Source: CAYSDH01 sp964429805 (GTDB lineage: Bacteria; Bacteroidota; Bacteroidia; Flavobacteriales_D; JABDKJ01). From it: a stretch of DNA of 46,771 nt. The position numbers and the translations under genes are program-made. Position 1 is the stretch's first letter, and every line of letters begins with the position of its first letter. Where the stretch lies: NCBI GenBank assembly GCA_964429805.1, contig CAYSDH010000021.1, positions 1-46,771 on the forward strand, in the 5' to 3' direction. Shown in pieces: positions 18,014 through 26,582 of the stretch. The notes under the pieces are model-generated. The model did no database searches, was not told where the DNA came from, and saw nothing but the letters and a program-made list of their open reading frames with translations.

Positions 18014-20470
18014 TTACCTGAACAGTGTTATTGTTCCATTTAGGTCGTAACGCTCACCTTTTTCTGTGCGAGCACGGAGTCTATATAGGTATACTTGATT
18101 CGCTCCGTAAAACTCACTGTCTTGAGCGGCACGTCCATTCCACTTCTCATTTTGATCTGTGGAGTAGAATGCTCTTCGTCCCCATCGATCAAAGATGAAT
18201 AACTCATAATCTACAAGCTCGTTGGCAACAACAAAGAATTGATCATTAAGCCCATCTCCATTTGGAGAGAAACTACTTGGCACATATATAGACGCAGGCG
18301 GGTCAGTAATTAATGAAGTCGAGTCAGTACAGCCATACTCATTATGTACAGTCAGCCAAACTTCATGCTCATCGAGGTCTAAGAAAATGTGTCGAGGCGA
18401 CTCTTCTTCGCTAAAAGAGCCATCACCAAAGTCCCATGAGTAAAACAAGGAGTCGGAATTAGCTGTTGTACTGAAGTTTTGGACTTCAATACCGTAGTAG
18501 CCCATTTCATTCATGGTGAAGAATGCTTCGGCATCAGCCACTCTCACATTCACATCATCACTCACTACGTTTCCACAGAGGTCAGTAACGGAAATATAGT
18601 ACTGTGTAGACTCACCTGGAGTAACTACTATCGTGTCTTGATCAAAACCATCTAATGACCATTCTAATTCATAAGGCTCTTCTCCACCACTTACATCAAC
18701 AGTCAGTGGCACAGTGGCCTCCGCACAAATGGTGGTGTCGTCAGATGCCACAACAAGAAGCGGTATCTCTTCTACCAAGACAGCGATGTCTTCAATTGAC
18801 TGTGTTCCACAACCATCTATGGCGATAAAGGTCAATGAACTACTTACGCCTCCAGTATAAAAGAGAGAGAAGCTGTCTCCTAAGTATTCACCATTCTCAT
18901 ACCACTCATAGGTGTATACACCGTTTCCACCAGTCACTCCGTCAGGCACAATCGTGATGTCTTCGAGGCAGTCGAGATCAATCATGTTTTCCACTCCTGT
19001 GGTCATCGGTGGGTAGACAGGCACGTCTACATTAATGGTATCATTTGACGATATCGAATTACATGTGTCGGTGACTAGTAGGTAATAATCTGTGGTGGTA
19101 CCAGGACTCACTATAGGGTCAGGCTGATTAGGCAAGGAAGGATTCCAGAAGTAGTTATACTGGCCATATCCTCCGGTGACGTCTGCGGAGATGACTATGG
19201 TGTCTCCGCAATCTATCGCATAATCTACGGACTCGATCACCAAGGGTTCGGGGTCATCAGAGATGAAGAAGGTAAACTCTGAAGTAATGTTTCCAGAGCA
19301 GGCCGATACTGCTGTATTGGTAATGGTCAGGGTCACATCTTCTAATCCTTCATCAAGATTATCTATGATGGCACTTACGTTTAAGGAGATGACACTATCC
19401 CCGGCCTCAAACAAGAAGGAGTCGGGTATGGTGGTAAAGTCTACGCCATTGATGCCCGTTCCGGTCAGTTCTAATTCGACCAGTGCTTCTTGGTCTATTC
19501 CGGCAGAACGATTGAACGTTAATGTTCCAAAACCACAGTTCTCGTATAGAATTCCATTCAAGTTCGGTCCGATAGAAGAGAACAGACCCGCTGAGATAGC
19601 CAGACTAGACTCAAACGACCCTTCTTGCAAGAATACTGCAGAGTCAAACGCACCATCCACAGCATCACCAATGGCTAGTTTGATGTGATATGTTTCACCA
19701 CACTCAACTAAAGAAAAAGCCTCTAACACTGTTGTCATACCGTCCATGGCAGAATCGGCTATGGCACAATTGTCTACGTAGTAGTCGCAATTCATGCACG
19801 GGCCAGTAGGTGGTCCAGGGCAGTTGAAGTCTCCGTTGTTGACGTTGTCAATAGTCACCGGTGTGGTGGTGCCAGGAATCAGTGCAATGTTTGTCGATCC
19901 ACCCGGAAATCCAGCTGGAGAGGAGTATGGCCCAGTGATACCAGGTCCAGAAAGAAAGAAGCCAAAGGCATCGTTAAACGAGTTGACATACTCCGGATAT
20001 TCTTCAGAGCCAAAAACATAATTAAACCTCAAGGTGTCTCCAGTCGGCACAAAGTCAAACTCCAACACTGCTTGATCGTTAATCGGATCATTTGCAAGTG
20101 CCTCAAGGTCTACATCTCCGTCTACGCTATTTGTTACTGTAATACTTGTAGTCTGTCCGACTATGACTGTGTCTCCTCCAAAATTTGTCCCAATCACATC
20201 TCCACTTGACAAAACGATACCACTTTCGATGTCTACGTAACTACCGTTACTCTCGAAGTATCCGCACTGTAACTGTACTGTGTTACCCGGCATTCCGTTA
20301 AAGGTGATGTTTGAGACTTGTACACCAGCTCCTACCAGTACATTCTGCACATACCACTCTACTGTCTGGTCGCTCTCTATTAGCAGATTAGAGTTTTGAG
20401 CCTGCATAGGGTTTAGAAAGCCGCCCAAAGCAATCGCAACTAATAGAAGAATAGAGTGTAATTTTCTCAT
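18014..20470 (-). CDS. Choice-of-anchor L protein, tandem paralogue with PKD domain and CHU_C-type T9SS C-terminus
   Basis: 818 residues from the ATG at 20470, chosen because it begins a good signal peptide (MRKLHSILLLVAIALGGFLN). The frame is open 41 codons further upstream, but that stretch is not signal-like. Order: choice-of-anchor L (about 30-300; QTVEWYVQNVLVGAGV, VLEFDFVPTGDTLRFNYVFG, ECGETYHIKLAIGDAVDGAF), a Calx-beta-like segment (FEAGDSVISLNVSAIIDNLD), Ig-like modules, a PKD domain (FYSWDFGDGSFSEEESPRH) and the sorting domain (PSSFSPNGDGLNDQFFV, LFIFDRWGRRAFY, DLNGTITLFR). It differs from its paralogue mainly by fewer Ig-like modules and by the PKD. Its start faces the M20 gene, with about 157 bases between. 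Confidence 0.88.
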   Translation of the reverse strand: MRKLHSILLLVAIALGGFLNPMQAQNSNLLIESDQTVEWYVQNVLVGAGVQVSNITFNGMPGNTVQLQCGYFESNGSYVDIESGIVLSSGDVIGTNFGGDTVIVGQTTSITVTNSVDGDVDLEALANDPINDQAVLEFDFVPTGDTLRFNYVFGSEEYPEYVNSFNDAFGFFLSGPGITGPYSSPAGFPGGSTNIALIPGTTTPVTIDNVNNGDFNCPGPPTGPCMNCDYYVDNCAIADSAMDGMTTVLEAFSLVECGETYHIKLAIGDAVDGAFDSAVFLQEGSFESSLAISAGLFSSIGPNLNGILYENCGFGTLTFNRSAGIDQEALVELELTGTGINGVDFTTIPDSFLFEAGDSVISLNVSAIIDNLDEGLEDVTLTITNTAVSACSGNITSEFTFFISDDPEPLVIESVDYAIDCGDTIVISADVTGGYGQYNYFWNPSLPNQPDPIVSPGTTTDYYLLVTDTCNSISSNDTINVDVPVYPPMTTGVENMIDLDCLEDITIVPDGVTGGNGVYTYEWYENGEYLGDSFSLFYTGGVSSSLTFIAIDGCGTQSIEDIAVLVEEIPLLVVASDDTTICAEATVPLTVDVSGGEEPYELEWSLDGFDQDTIVVTPGESTQYYISVTDLCGNVVSDDVNVRVADAEAFFTMNEMGYYGIEVQNFSTTANSDSLFYSWDFGDGSFSEEESPRHIFLDLDEHEVWLTVHNEYGCTDSTSLITDPPASIYVPSSFSPNGDGLNDQFFVVANELVDYELFIFDRWGRRAFYSTDQNEKWNGRAAQDSEFYGANQVYLYRLRARTEKGERYDLNGTITLFR

Positions 20471-20627
20471 TATCAAGGAGGTTATAGAGTCTCTAAAAAT
20501 AGTCTTTTTACTCAAAGACGTCAATTTGGCGTCATAGTTGTCCATCATTAAAGTGTATACAATTGGACTCCCTTTAAACCCTACACCGACCAAACAATCC
20601 TATTTTAGCCGAATATTAAAGAAGACT

Positions 20628-21998
20628 ATGCAATTAGACTACATCAATCAAAACAAGGATCGTTTTTTAGAAGAACTCTTTGCCATGCTGCGTATACCGT
20701 CAATTAGTGCGGACCCGGCCTACAAAGATTCGGTGATGGAAATGGCCGAGTTGACCAAGCAGAGCTTACTTGATGCTGGGGTAGATATGGCCGAACTCTG
20801 TGAGACACCGGGCTATCCGATAGTCTACGCAGAAAAAATGCTTTCTCCAGATTTGCCAACCGTGCTAGTCTATGGTCATTATGACGTACAGCCGCCAGAT
20901 CCGGTAGAGTTGTGGGACACACCTCCATTTGAACCTGAAGTGCGTGACGGAAAGATTTTTGCCCGTGGTGCGGCAGATGATAAGGGTCAGGTATATATGC
21001 ATGTCAAGGCTTTTGAGACTATGATAAAGACTGACAGCCTGCCTTGTAACGTCAAGTTTATGATTGAGGGAGAAGAAGAAGTTGGGTCTAATGGTCTTGC
21101 TTGGTTTGTGCCGCGCAATAAGGAAAAACTAAAGGCAGATGTTATTCTGATTTCTGACACGTCACTAATTGCCAATGATGTACCGTCTATCACAACTGGA
21201 CTGCGAGGTTTGAGCTACATGGAGGTTGATGTCATAGGCCCAAACAAAGACTTGCACTCTGGAGTGTATGGTGGTGCTGTGGCTAATCCTATCAATGTGC
21301 TTTGCGACATGATTTCATCGCTGATGGATGACAACGGACACATTAGCATCCCTAATTTCTATGATGACGTAGATGAGCTTTCGGCAGAAGAACGTGAGGA
21401 GATGAATAAGGCTCCGTTTAGTCTTCAGGAGTACAAAGATGACTTGGGCATCAAAGCTGTGAAAGGAGAGGAAGGATATACCACCATAGAGCGTGCGAGC
21501 ATCAGACCTACACTTGATGTGAACGGAATTTGGGGTGGATATATCGGTGAGGGAGCGAAGACAGTACTTCCTTCTTCTGCACATGCTAAGATTTCAATGC
21601 GCTTGGTGCCAAATCAAGATTGGGAGAAGATTTCTGATCTTTTTAAGGCACATTTTGAGTCTATTGCTCCAGATTATGTTCAGGTTAAGGTGACAGCCCA
21701 CCACGGTGGTCAGGCAGCCGTAACACCCATTACTTCTGACGCATACAAAGCTGCGAGCGCGGCAATGGAAACAACATTTGGAAAGAAACCAATACCATCT
21801 AGAGGTGGAGGAAGTATCCCGATTGTGGCACTCTTCAAGCAAGAATTAGGACTGGATTCTATCTTGATGGGCTTTGGTTTAAACTCTGATGTCATCCACT
21901 CTCCAAATGAGAACTACGGATTGTTCAATTATTTTAAAGGAATCGAAACCATTCCTCATTTCTTTCACAACTTTGCAGAAAGCTTTAAAAACACATGA
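20628..21998 (+). CDS. M20-family metallo-dipeptidase
   Basis: 456 residues from ATG 20628; the frame extends 30 codons upstream, but MQLDYINQNKDRFLEELFAM is a normal family start. M20 dipeptidases are cytosolic two-metal hydrolases of short peptides. Ligands seen: GHYDVQPPD (His84, Asp86), ARGAADDKGQ (bridging Asp117), EGEEEVGS (general base Glu150 and metal Glu151), LHSGVYGG in the dimerisation region, and RGGGSIPIV near the C-terminus. The sequence resembles the carnosinase/CNDP-like branch rather than ArgE or DapE. No signal peptide is seen. The ATG of the LEA2-type gene overlaps its stop (ATGA), so they are translated from one message. Confidence 0.92.
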   Translation: MQLDYINQNKDRFLEELFAMLRIPSISADPAYKDSVMEMAELTKQSLLDAGVDMAELCETPGYPIVYAEKMLSPDLPTVLVYGHYDVQPPDPVELWDTPPFEPEVRDGKIFARGAADDKGQVYMHVKAFETMIKTDSLPCNVKFMIEGEEEVGSNGLAWFVPRNKEKLKADVILISDTSLIANDVPSITTGLRGLSYMEVDVIGPNKDLHSGVYGGAVANPINVLCDMISSLMDDNGHISIPNFYDDVDELSAEEREEMNKAPFSLQEYKDDLGIKAVKGEEGYTTIERASIRPTLDVNGIWGGYIGEGAKTVLPSSAHAKISMRLVPNQDWEKISDLFKAHFESIAPDYVQVKVTAHHGGQAAVTPITSDAYKAASAAMETTFGKKPIPSRGGGSIPIVALFKQELGLDSILMGFGLNSDVIHSPNENYGLFNYFKGIETIPHFFHNFAESFKNT

Positions 21999-22462
21999 AG
22001 AACACGATACTGGCCTTTGGAGTCCTCTTTATTTTAAGTCTGAGTTCTTGCGAAGTAGATGAGATATCATTTGTGCAGTTGGATGATGTGAAAATCACCA
22101 AAATTGAGCAGAAGGAAGTTTTTTTGGATGTATCTGTTCAGCTCGAAAACCCCAATAGTTTTGACGTCAAAGTCAAAGACTCTGACTTGGATTTGTACTT
22201 GGAAGGTACATTTATAGGAAAGGCACGACTGGATAATGCGTTTACCATCAAGAAAGGAGGCACGCATACCTATGACCTCAACATAGTGGCCGAAGGAGAA
22301 AACATGAATGTCAAACTTCTTCCGATTATGATGACAGCTGCGCTTTCGGGTCAAGTCAAAACAGAACTTAAAGGAACCATTACTGGCAAGGTCGCTTTCA
22401 TAAGCAAGACTGTTCCGTTTAATGTGACAGAGACGGTCAAGCTAACAAATGATGCACAGTGA
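21995..22462 (+). CDS. LEA2-type (late embryogenesis abundant 2-like) lipoprotein
   Basis: 155 residues. The N-terminus MKNTILAFGVLFILSLSSCE has a lipobox with the lipidated cysteine at residue 19. The remaining ~130 residues are a single beta-sandwich with the LEA14/WHy pattern: VQLENPNSFDVKVKDSDLDL, then FIGKARLDNAFTIKKGGTHT, then GTITGKVAFISKTVPFNVTE. Such proteins occur widely in Bacteroidota, and their function is unknown. It overlaps the dipeptidase stop by 4 bases and the following thioredoxin-like gene by 1 base, giving a tightly coupled trio. Location would be the periplasmic face of a membrane. Confidence 0.85.
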   Translation: MKNTILAFGVLFILSLSSCEVDEISFVQLDDVKITKIEQKEVFLDVSVQLENPNSFDVKVKDSDLDLYLEGTFIGKARLDNAFTIKKGGTHTYDLNIVAEGENMNVKLLPIMMTAALSGQVKTELKGTITGKVAFISKTVPFNVTETVKLTNDAQ

Positions 22463-24561
22463 TGAGAGAGTTCCTCCTTTGCATCATGCTGCTGTCTATG
22501 ACTGTGCAAGGATGTAATCAGGATACACGGGACAAAATGGCTACTCAAAAAAAGTCGAATCGACTATCTACGGAGACTTCTCCATACTTACTTCAACATC
22601 AATATAACCCCGTAGACTGGTACCCTTGGGGAGATGAAGCGTTTGCAAAAGCAAAGGCGGAAAATAAATTGGTCTTAGTCAGTATAGGCTACTCTGCGTG
22701 CCACTGGTGCCATGTCATGGAGCATGAGTCGTTTGAAGATGACTCTGTAGCCAAGGTCATGAATGATCACTTTGTCTGCATCAAAGTGGATCGAGAAGAA
22801 AGGCCTGATGTAGATCAAGTATATATGAATGCCGTGCAGCTGATGACAGGCCGAGGAGGCTGGCCGCTCAACTGTTTTACCATGCCTGATGGCAGACCTG
22901 TATTTGGTGGCACGTATTATCAAAAAAGCCAGTGGCTAGACATACTAGACAACCTCACCAAAACATGGGAAGAAGAGCCTGCCAAAGTCAATGACTATGC
23001 AGAAAAGCTCTCATCTGGGGTGCAGCAGAGCGACTTGGTTGAAGTAAATCAAGGCCCGGTAGAATTTAGCCGCAGCACGCTTGACGATGCCGTGGCAAGC
23101 TGGAGAGATAAGTTAGATTTTAAAGAAGGTGGACCTAACAGAGCGCCCAAGTTTCCTTTGCCAAACAACTATCAATTCTTATTAAAATACGCGCACCTCA
23201 CAGACGACCAGCAACTAAAAGATCAAGTCTATCTGACCTTAGACAAGATGGCTTATGGAGGCATCTATGACCAGATTGGCGGTGGCTTTTCTAGATACTC
23301 TACTGATGCCCTCTGGAAGGCACCTCACTTTGAGAAAATGCTATATGACAATGGTCAGTTGGTGACCTTGTATGCAGAGGCTTATCAGGCCACCAAAAAG
23401 GAGCTCTACAAAGAGGTGGTGACAGAAACCCTAGACTGGGTAGCCCGTGAGATGACCGCAAAAAATGGAGCCTTTTACTCCGCCCTTGATGCGGACAGTG
23501 AAGGCGAGGAGGGAAAGTTTTATGTCTGGTCAGAAGATGAACTTAAGGAACATACTGGAGACTTATTTCCATTTGTAAAGGCTTATTATAATGTCAACGC
23601 CAAGGGAAGATGGGAGCATGGAAATTACATTCTGTTAAGAGATGATGAAAAACGAGATGTAGCAAAAAAGCTCGGCATTTCGACCTTAGAACTCGATGAG
23701 AATGTAGTCGAGGTCAAGAGGCGATTGATGAGTATTCGTGACACGCGAATTAGACCCGGTCTAGATGACAAAGTGCTCACCTCTTGGAATGGACTGATGT
23801 GCAAAGGTTATGTGGACGCCTACTTAACGTTTGGCAATAGGAAGTATCTTTCAGTAGCACTGAAAAATGCAGAGTTTATCTGGAAAGAGCAGCTCAGAGA
23901 AGATGGTGGCCTTAACCACTCATACAAAGATGGACGGTCTACGATTAATGGATATCTAGAAGATTATTGTTTTACCGCAGAGGCATTTATAGCCTTGTAT
24001 CAAGCCACCTTGGATGAGAAATGGTTAGAACGAGCTAAGACTCTTGCTGACTATGTGCGCCTTCATTTTTCAGATGAGCTAACGGGTATGTTTTTCTTTA
24101 CCTCAGACATTGACCCTCCGCTAATCGCGCGCAAGACTGAAGTGGATGATAATGTGATACCTGCCTCAAACTCTTCGATGGCCAGAGTTTTTCATACGCT
24201 AGGTACGCTATATGATGATGCAGAAATGTTGGAGATAGCCAGGCGCATGTTAAACAACATGAAGGAGAGAATTCCTGAATACGGTTCTGGATATTCGAAT
24301 TGGGGTATACTCATGCTGCAAGAAGTCTTCCCGTATTATGAGATTGCGGTGACTGGAGAAAATGCCAAGGGCTATGCCGCTAAGTTTCGCGAATCATACG
24401 TGCCTAACATGCTTTTCTTAGGTGATGAAACGGGTAAGTCCGAGCTTCCTCTGTTGGAGTACAAATACGTAGATGGGGAGTTAATGATTTACGTCTGTGT
24501 CAATAAATCCTGTCAGCTGCCGACCTCCAACTTGACTGAAGCGCTGCAGCAGATAGACTAG
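22462..24561 (+). CDS. DUF255/YyaL-type thioredoxin-fold protein, predicted lipoprotein
   Basis: 699 residues from ATG 22462 (a GTG one codon upstream is possible). MREFLLCIMLLSMTVQGC gives a lipobox with Cys18. The DUF255 thioredoxin-like domain follows: SPYLLQHQYNPVDWYPWG, SACHWCHVMEHESFEDD with CHWC at 80-83, then DREERPDVDQVYM and GGWPLNCF. The C-terminal ~450 residues form an alpha/alpha barrel like that of glycan-processing enzymes (KAPHFEKMLYDNGQLV, SALDADSEGEEGKFYVW, LTSWNGLM). The family is widespread (YyaL, SPATA20) but its substrate is unknown. The lipoprotein signal is a variation, since many members are cytosolic. The start overlaps the LEA2-like stop by one base, and the stop overlaps the convergent tsaB stop (CTAG). 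Confidence 0.92.
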   Translation: MREFLLCIMLLSMTVQGCNQDTRDKMATQKKSNRLSTETSPYLLQHQYNPVDWYPWGDEAFAKAKAENKLVLVSIGYSACHWCHVMEHESFEDDSVAKVMNDHFVCIKVDREERPDVDQVYMNAVQLMTGRGGWPLNCFTMPDGRPVFGGTYYQKSQWLDILDNLTKTWEEEPAKVNDYAEKLSSGVQQSDLVEVNQGPVEFSRSTLDDAVASWRDKLDFKEGGPNRAPKFPLPNNYQFLLKYAHLTDDQQLKDQVYLTLDKMAYGGIYDQIGGGFSRYSTDALWKAPHFEKMLYDNGQLVTLYAEAYQATKKELYKEVVTETLDWVAREMTAKNGAFYSALDADSEGEEGKFYVWSEDELKEHTGDLFPFVKAYYNVNAKGRWEHGNYILLRDDEKRDVAKKLGISTLELDENVVEVKRRLMSIRDTRIRPGLDDKVLTSWNGLMCKGYVDAYLTFGNRKYLSVALKNAEFIWKEQLREDGGLNHSYKDGRSTINGYLEDYCFTAEAFIALYQATLDEKWLERAKTLADYVRLHFSDELTGMFFFTSDIDPPLIARKTEVDDNVIPASNSSMARVFHTLGTLYDDAEMLEIARRMLNNMKERIPEYGSGYSNWGILMLQEVFPYYEIAVTGENAKGYAAKFRESYVPNMLFLGDETGKSELPLLEYKYVDGELMIYVCVNKSCQLPTSNLTEALQQID

Positions 24562-25247
24562 AGTAACTTCTTTGGCGTAGTGGCCAAAAAATCTTTCAAG
24601 TAGTACGGCTCAAAGTAAGCGGTGTCTTCAAAATCAGAAGCAGAAAATTTACGCTCTGCGAGTTGACACATCGACCCAGCTTTTGGTTCTATACCATCTA
24701 CAAATTTGGCATGTGGATGCACTGACAATACCTCTCGACACTTATCCATGCCATTGCCAAAGAAGTGAATTTCTGTGTCTTTAAGTTTCTCAGCAAAGGC
24801 ATCCTCTTCGATGATTTTTGCTTCGATGTCTGAGACTGTTTTCAAGTTCTTAGAAAAGAGAGCTGTGTACACTTCCATTCTGCGCGCATCAAGCATAGGA
24901 CAGAGGAGCGCATCGTCATTGACGGAATCAGAAACTTGTGCGCTGAGTGCTTTGAGCGTGTCTATAGAAATGAGTGGAATGTCAAGTCCATAAGCAAGAC
25001 CTTTGGCGGTGCTGACTCCTATTCTCAATCCAGTATATGATCCTGGCCCTTTACTCACGGCCACGGCATGAAGTGCTGACATGCTGATGTCGCTTTTCTC
25101 AAGCACTTCTTTGATATAGGTGTTAAGCTTTTCAGAGTGCGAATACCCTTCATCGAGACTTTCTTTAACACAAGCCACATGCCCATCAATAGCGAGCGCT
25201 ACTGTGCAAGATTTTGTTGACGTGTCAAAGCAAAGTATGTTGGCCAT
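24558..25247 (-). CDS. tsaB: tRNA t6A threonylcarbamoyltransferase subunit TsaB
   Basis: 229 residues, the normal size. TsaB is the inactive ASKHA paralogue that binds TsaD and TsaE in the complex adding threonylcarbamoyl to A37 of ANN-decoding tRNAs. The start NILCFDTSTKSCTVALA, the conserved SHSEKL, and SKGPGSYTGLRIGVSTAKGLA are diagnostic; the C-terminal half is shorter and divergent, as usual. The ATG overlaps the adaptor gene stop by one base (TGATG on the minus strand), so it is expressed with the TolC/adaptor pair. Its stop overlaps the stop of the opposing DUF255 gene. Confidence 0.95.
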   Translation of the reverse strand: MANILCFDTSTKSCTVALAIDGHVACVKESLDEGYSHSEKLNTYIKEVLEKSDISMSALHAVAVSKGPGSYTGLRIGVSTAKGLAYGLDIPLISIDTLKALSAQVSDSVNDDALLCPMLDARRMEVYTALFSKNLKTVSDIEAKIIEEDAFAEKLKDTEIHFFGNGMDKCREVLSVHPHAKFVDGIEPKAGSMCQLAERKFSASDFEDTAYFEPYYLKDFLATTPKKLL

Positions 25248-26575
25248 CAGTCTTCGTCCTCGTCTTTAGAGGAATCTTTCTCGACCACTTTGTCTCCATT
25301 AGTCAAGTCTCGAGACACTGTTCTGTAAGGTCCCGTTATTACCTCTTGACCTTCAGAAAGTCCGGTGAGTATCTCGATGTATTTGTTGTCTTGCACACCA
25401 GTTTTTACAGCTTGCACCACGGCCTTCCCTTCTTTGTACAAAAAGACAACCTCCATCGGCTCTTCATCCTCCTTTGACTTTTCAAGCTCTTCCTTTCGCT
25501 CTTTTCTCTCCTTGTAAGTGAGTTTCTCTGAGGTGGTGTCTGTGCGCGTGGTCACAGATTCTATCGGGATGCTCAAGGCACGTGTTTTAGTCGAAGTTTT
25601 AATATCTACAGTGGCCGACATTCCAGTTCGAAAAGGACTTTGCATTTGTTTGTTTTCGGCAAGAATGTCTTGATAGCTCGATTCAAGGATTCTGATTTTT
25701 ACAGAGAAATTAGTCACCTGGTCGGTGCTCATACTTGCGGTCGTGTTTGTTGCCGCATTGGCTATTTCTGTGACCACGCCTGTAAACGTATTGTCCAAAT
25801 ATGCGTCTACTTCAACTTCAGCCGTGTCGCCCATTGCCACCCTGACTATATCGCTTTCGTTTACCTCCACATCTACTTCCATGGTCTCAAGTTTAGACAC
25901 ACGGAGTAGCTCAGTACCTGACATCTGGATAGTACCCAGCACGGTCTCACCTTCTTCGACTTGAAGAGCTGTAATAACACCATCAGTTGGTGCAAATATG
26001 CTTGTTCTGCCCAGGTTGTCAGAGGCTTCTTTTCGAGTGGCCTGCGCACTTTTTACTGAGAAGTCACTTCCATTTACGGACTCTTCTGCCGCTACTTTCT
26101 CGGCTCGTGCGGTTTGGTATGCTGACTCAGCTGCGTCCATCTCTGATTCGGAGATGACTCCTTCGGTATATAGTTTCTTGTTACGCTCGTACGTTTTCTC
26201 TGCGTTGACAAATTGCGCGGCTACTTGAACCAATCGCGCTTTGGCGTTTGCCAGGTTTGCTTTTGCCGTGTTGACAGAGGCGTTGGCCCTGGTCACACTT
26301 GACTCTAAGAGGTCAGGATTAATCGTCAAAAGCAGATCTCCCTTTTTGACTATGTCTCCTTCTTTGACGTGAATCACATTAATTTTTCCTGAGACTTCAG
26401 CACTAATTTTTACATCCGTTTCTGGTTGGATTTTTCCGTTAGCAGACACTTTTTCAATGACTGTGCGATATTCCGCTGGTTCATGTGTGACCTCTTTATC
26501 ATCGTTTTTGTCGCAAGAAGAAAACATCGCGATCACAAAGATTACCGGAAGACTGAAAATCAAATTGGCTTTCAT
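25247..26575 (-). CDS. HlyD/MacA-type periplasmic efflux adaptor lipoprotein
   Basis: 442 residues from ATG 26575; an open stretch of 23 codons upstream is ignored because MKANLIFSLPVIFVIAMFSSC is a lipoprotein signal with Cys21. The lipoyl-like half motif (KISAEVSGKINVIHVKEGDI) leads into a long helical hairpin with Ala-rich heptads (about 90-190), then the second half motif (FAPTDGVITALQVEEGETV), a beta-barrel domain with DTAEVEVDAYLDNTFTGVV, and a membrane-proximal domain (KTGVQDNKYIEILTGLSEGQ). It is closest to MacA-type adaptors of ABC efflux pumps. An acidic tail (DSSKDEDED) ends it. It is preceded by a TolC gene after 7 bases, but no inner-membrane pump is nearby. Confidence 0.92.
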   Translation of the reverse strand: MKANLIFSLPVIFVIAMFSSCDKNDDKEVTHEPAEYRTVIEKVSANGKIQPETDVKISAEVSGKINVIHVKEGDIVKKGDLLLTINPDLLESSVTRANASVNTAKANLANAKARLVQVAAQFVNAEKTYERNKKLYTEGVISESEMDAAESAYQTARAEKVAAEESVNGSDFSVKSAQATRKEASDNLGRTSIFAPTDGVITALQVEEGETVLGTIQMSGTELLRVSKLETMEVDVEVNESDIVRVAMGDTAEVEVDAYLDNTFTGVVTEIANAATNTTASMSTDQVTNFSVKIRILESSYQDILAENKQMQSPFRTGMSATVDIKTSTKTRALSIPIESVTTRTDTTSEKLTYKERKERKEELEKSKEDEEPMEVVFLYKEGKAVVQAVKTGVQDNKYIEILTGLSEGQEVITGPYRTVSRDLTNGDKVVEKDSSKDEDED

Positions 26576-26582
26576 AACTGAC

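Noticed and set aside
20475..20481. aaggagg, a perfect Shine-Dalgarno-like string on the plus strand
   Set aside because: No plus-strand start follows within a useful distance; the M20 gene starts at 20628, and the gene beside it reads in the other direction.
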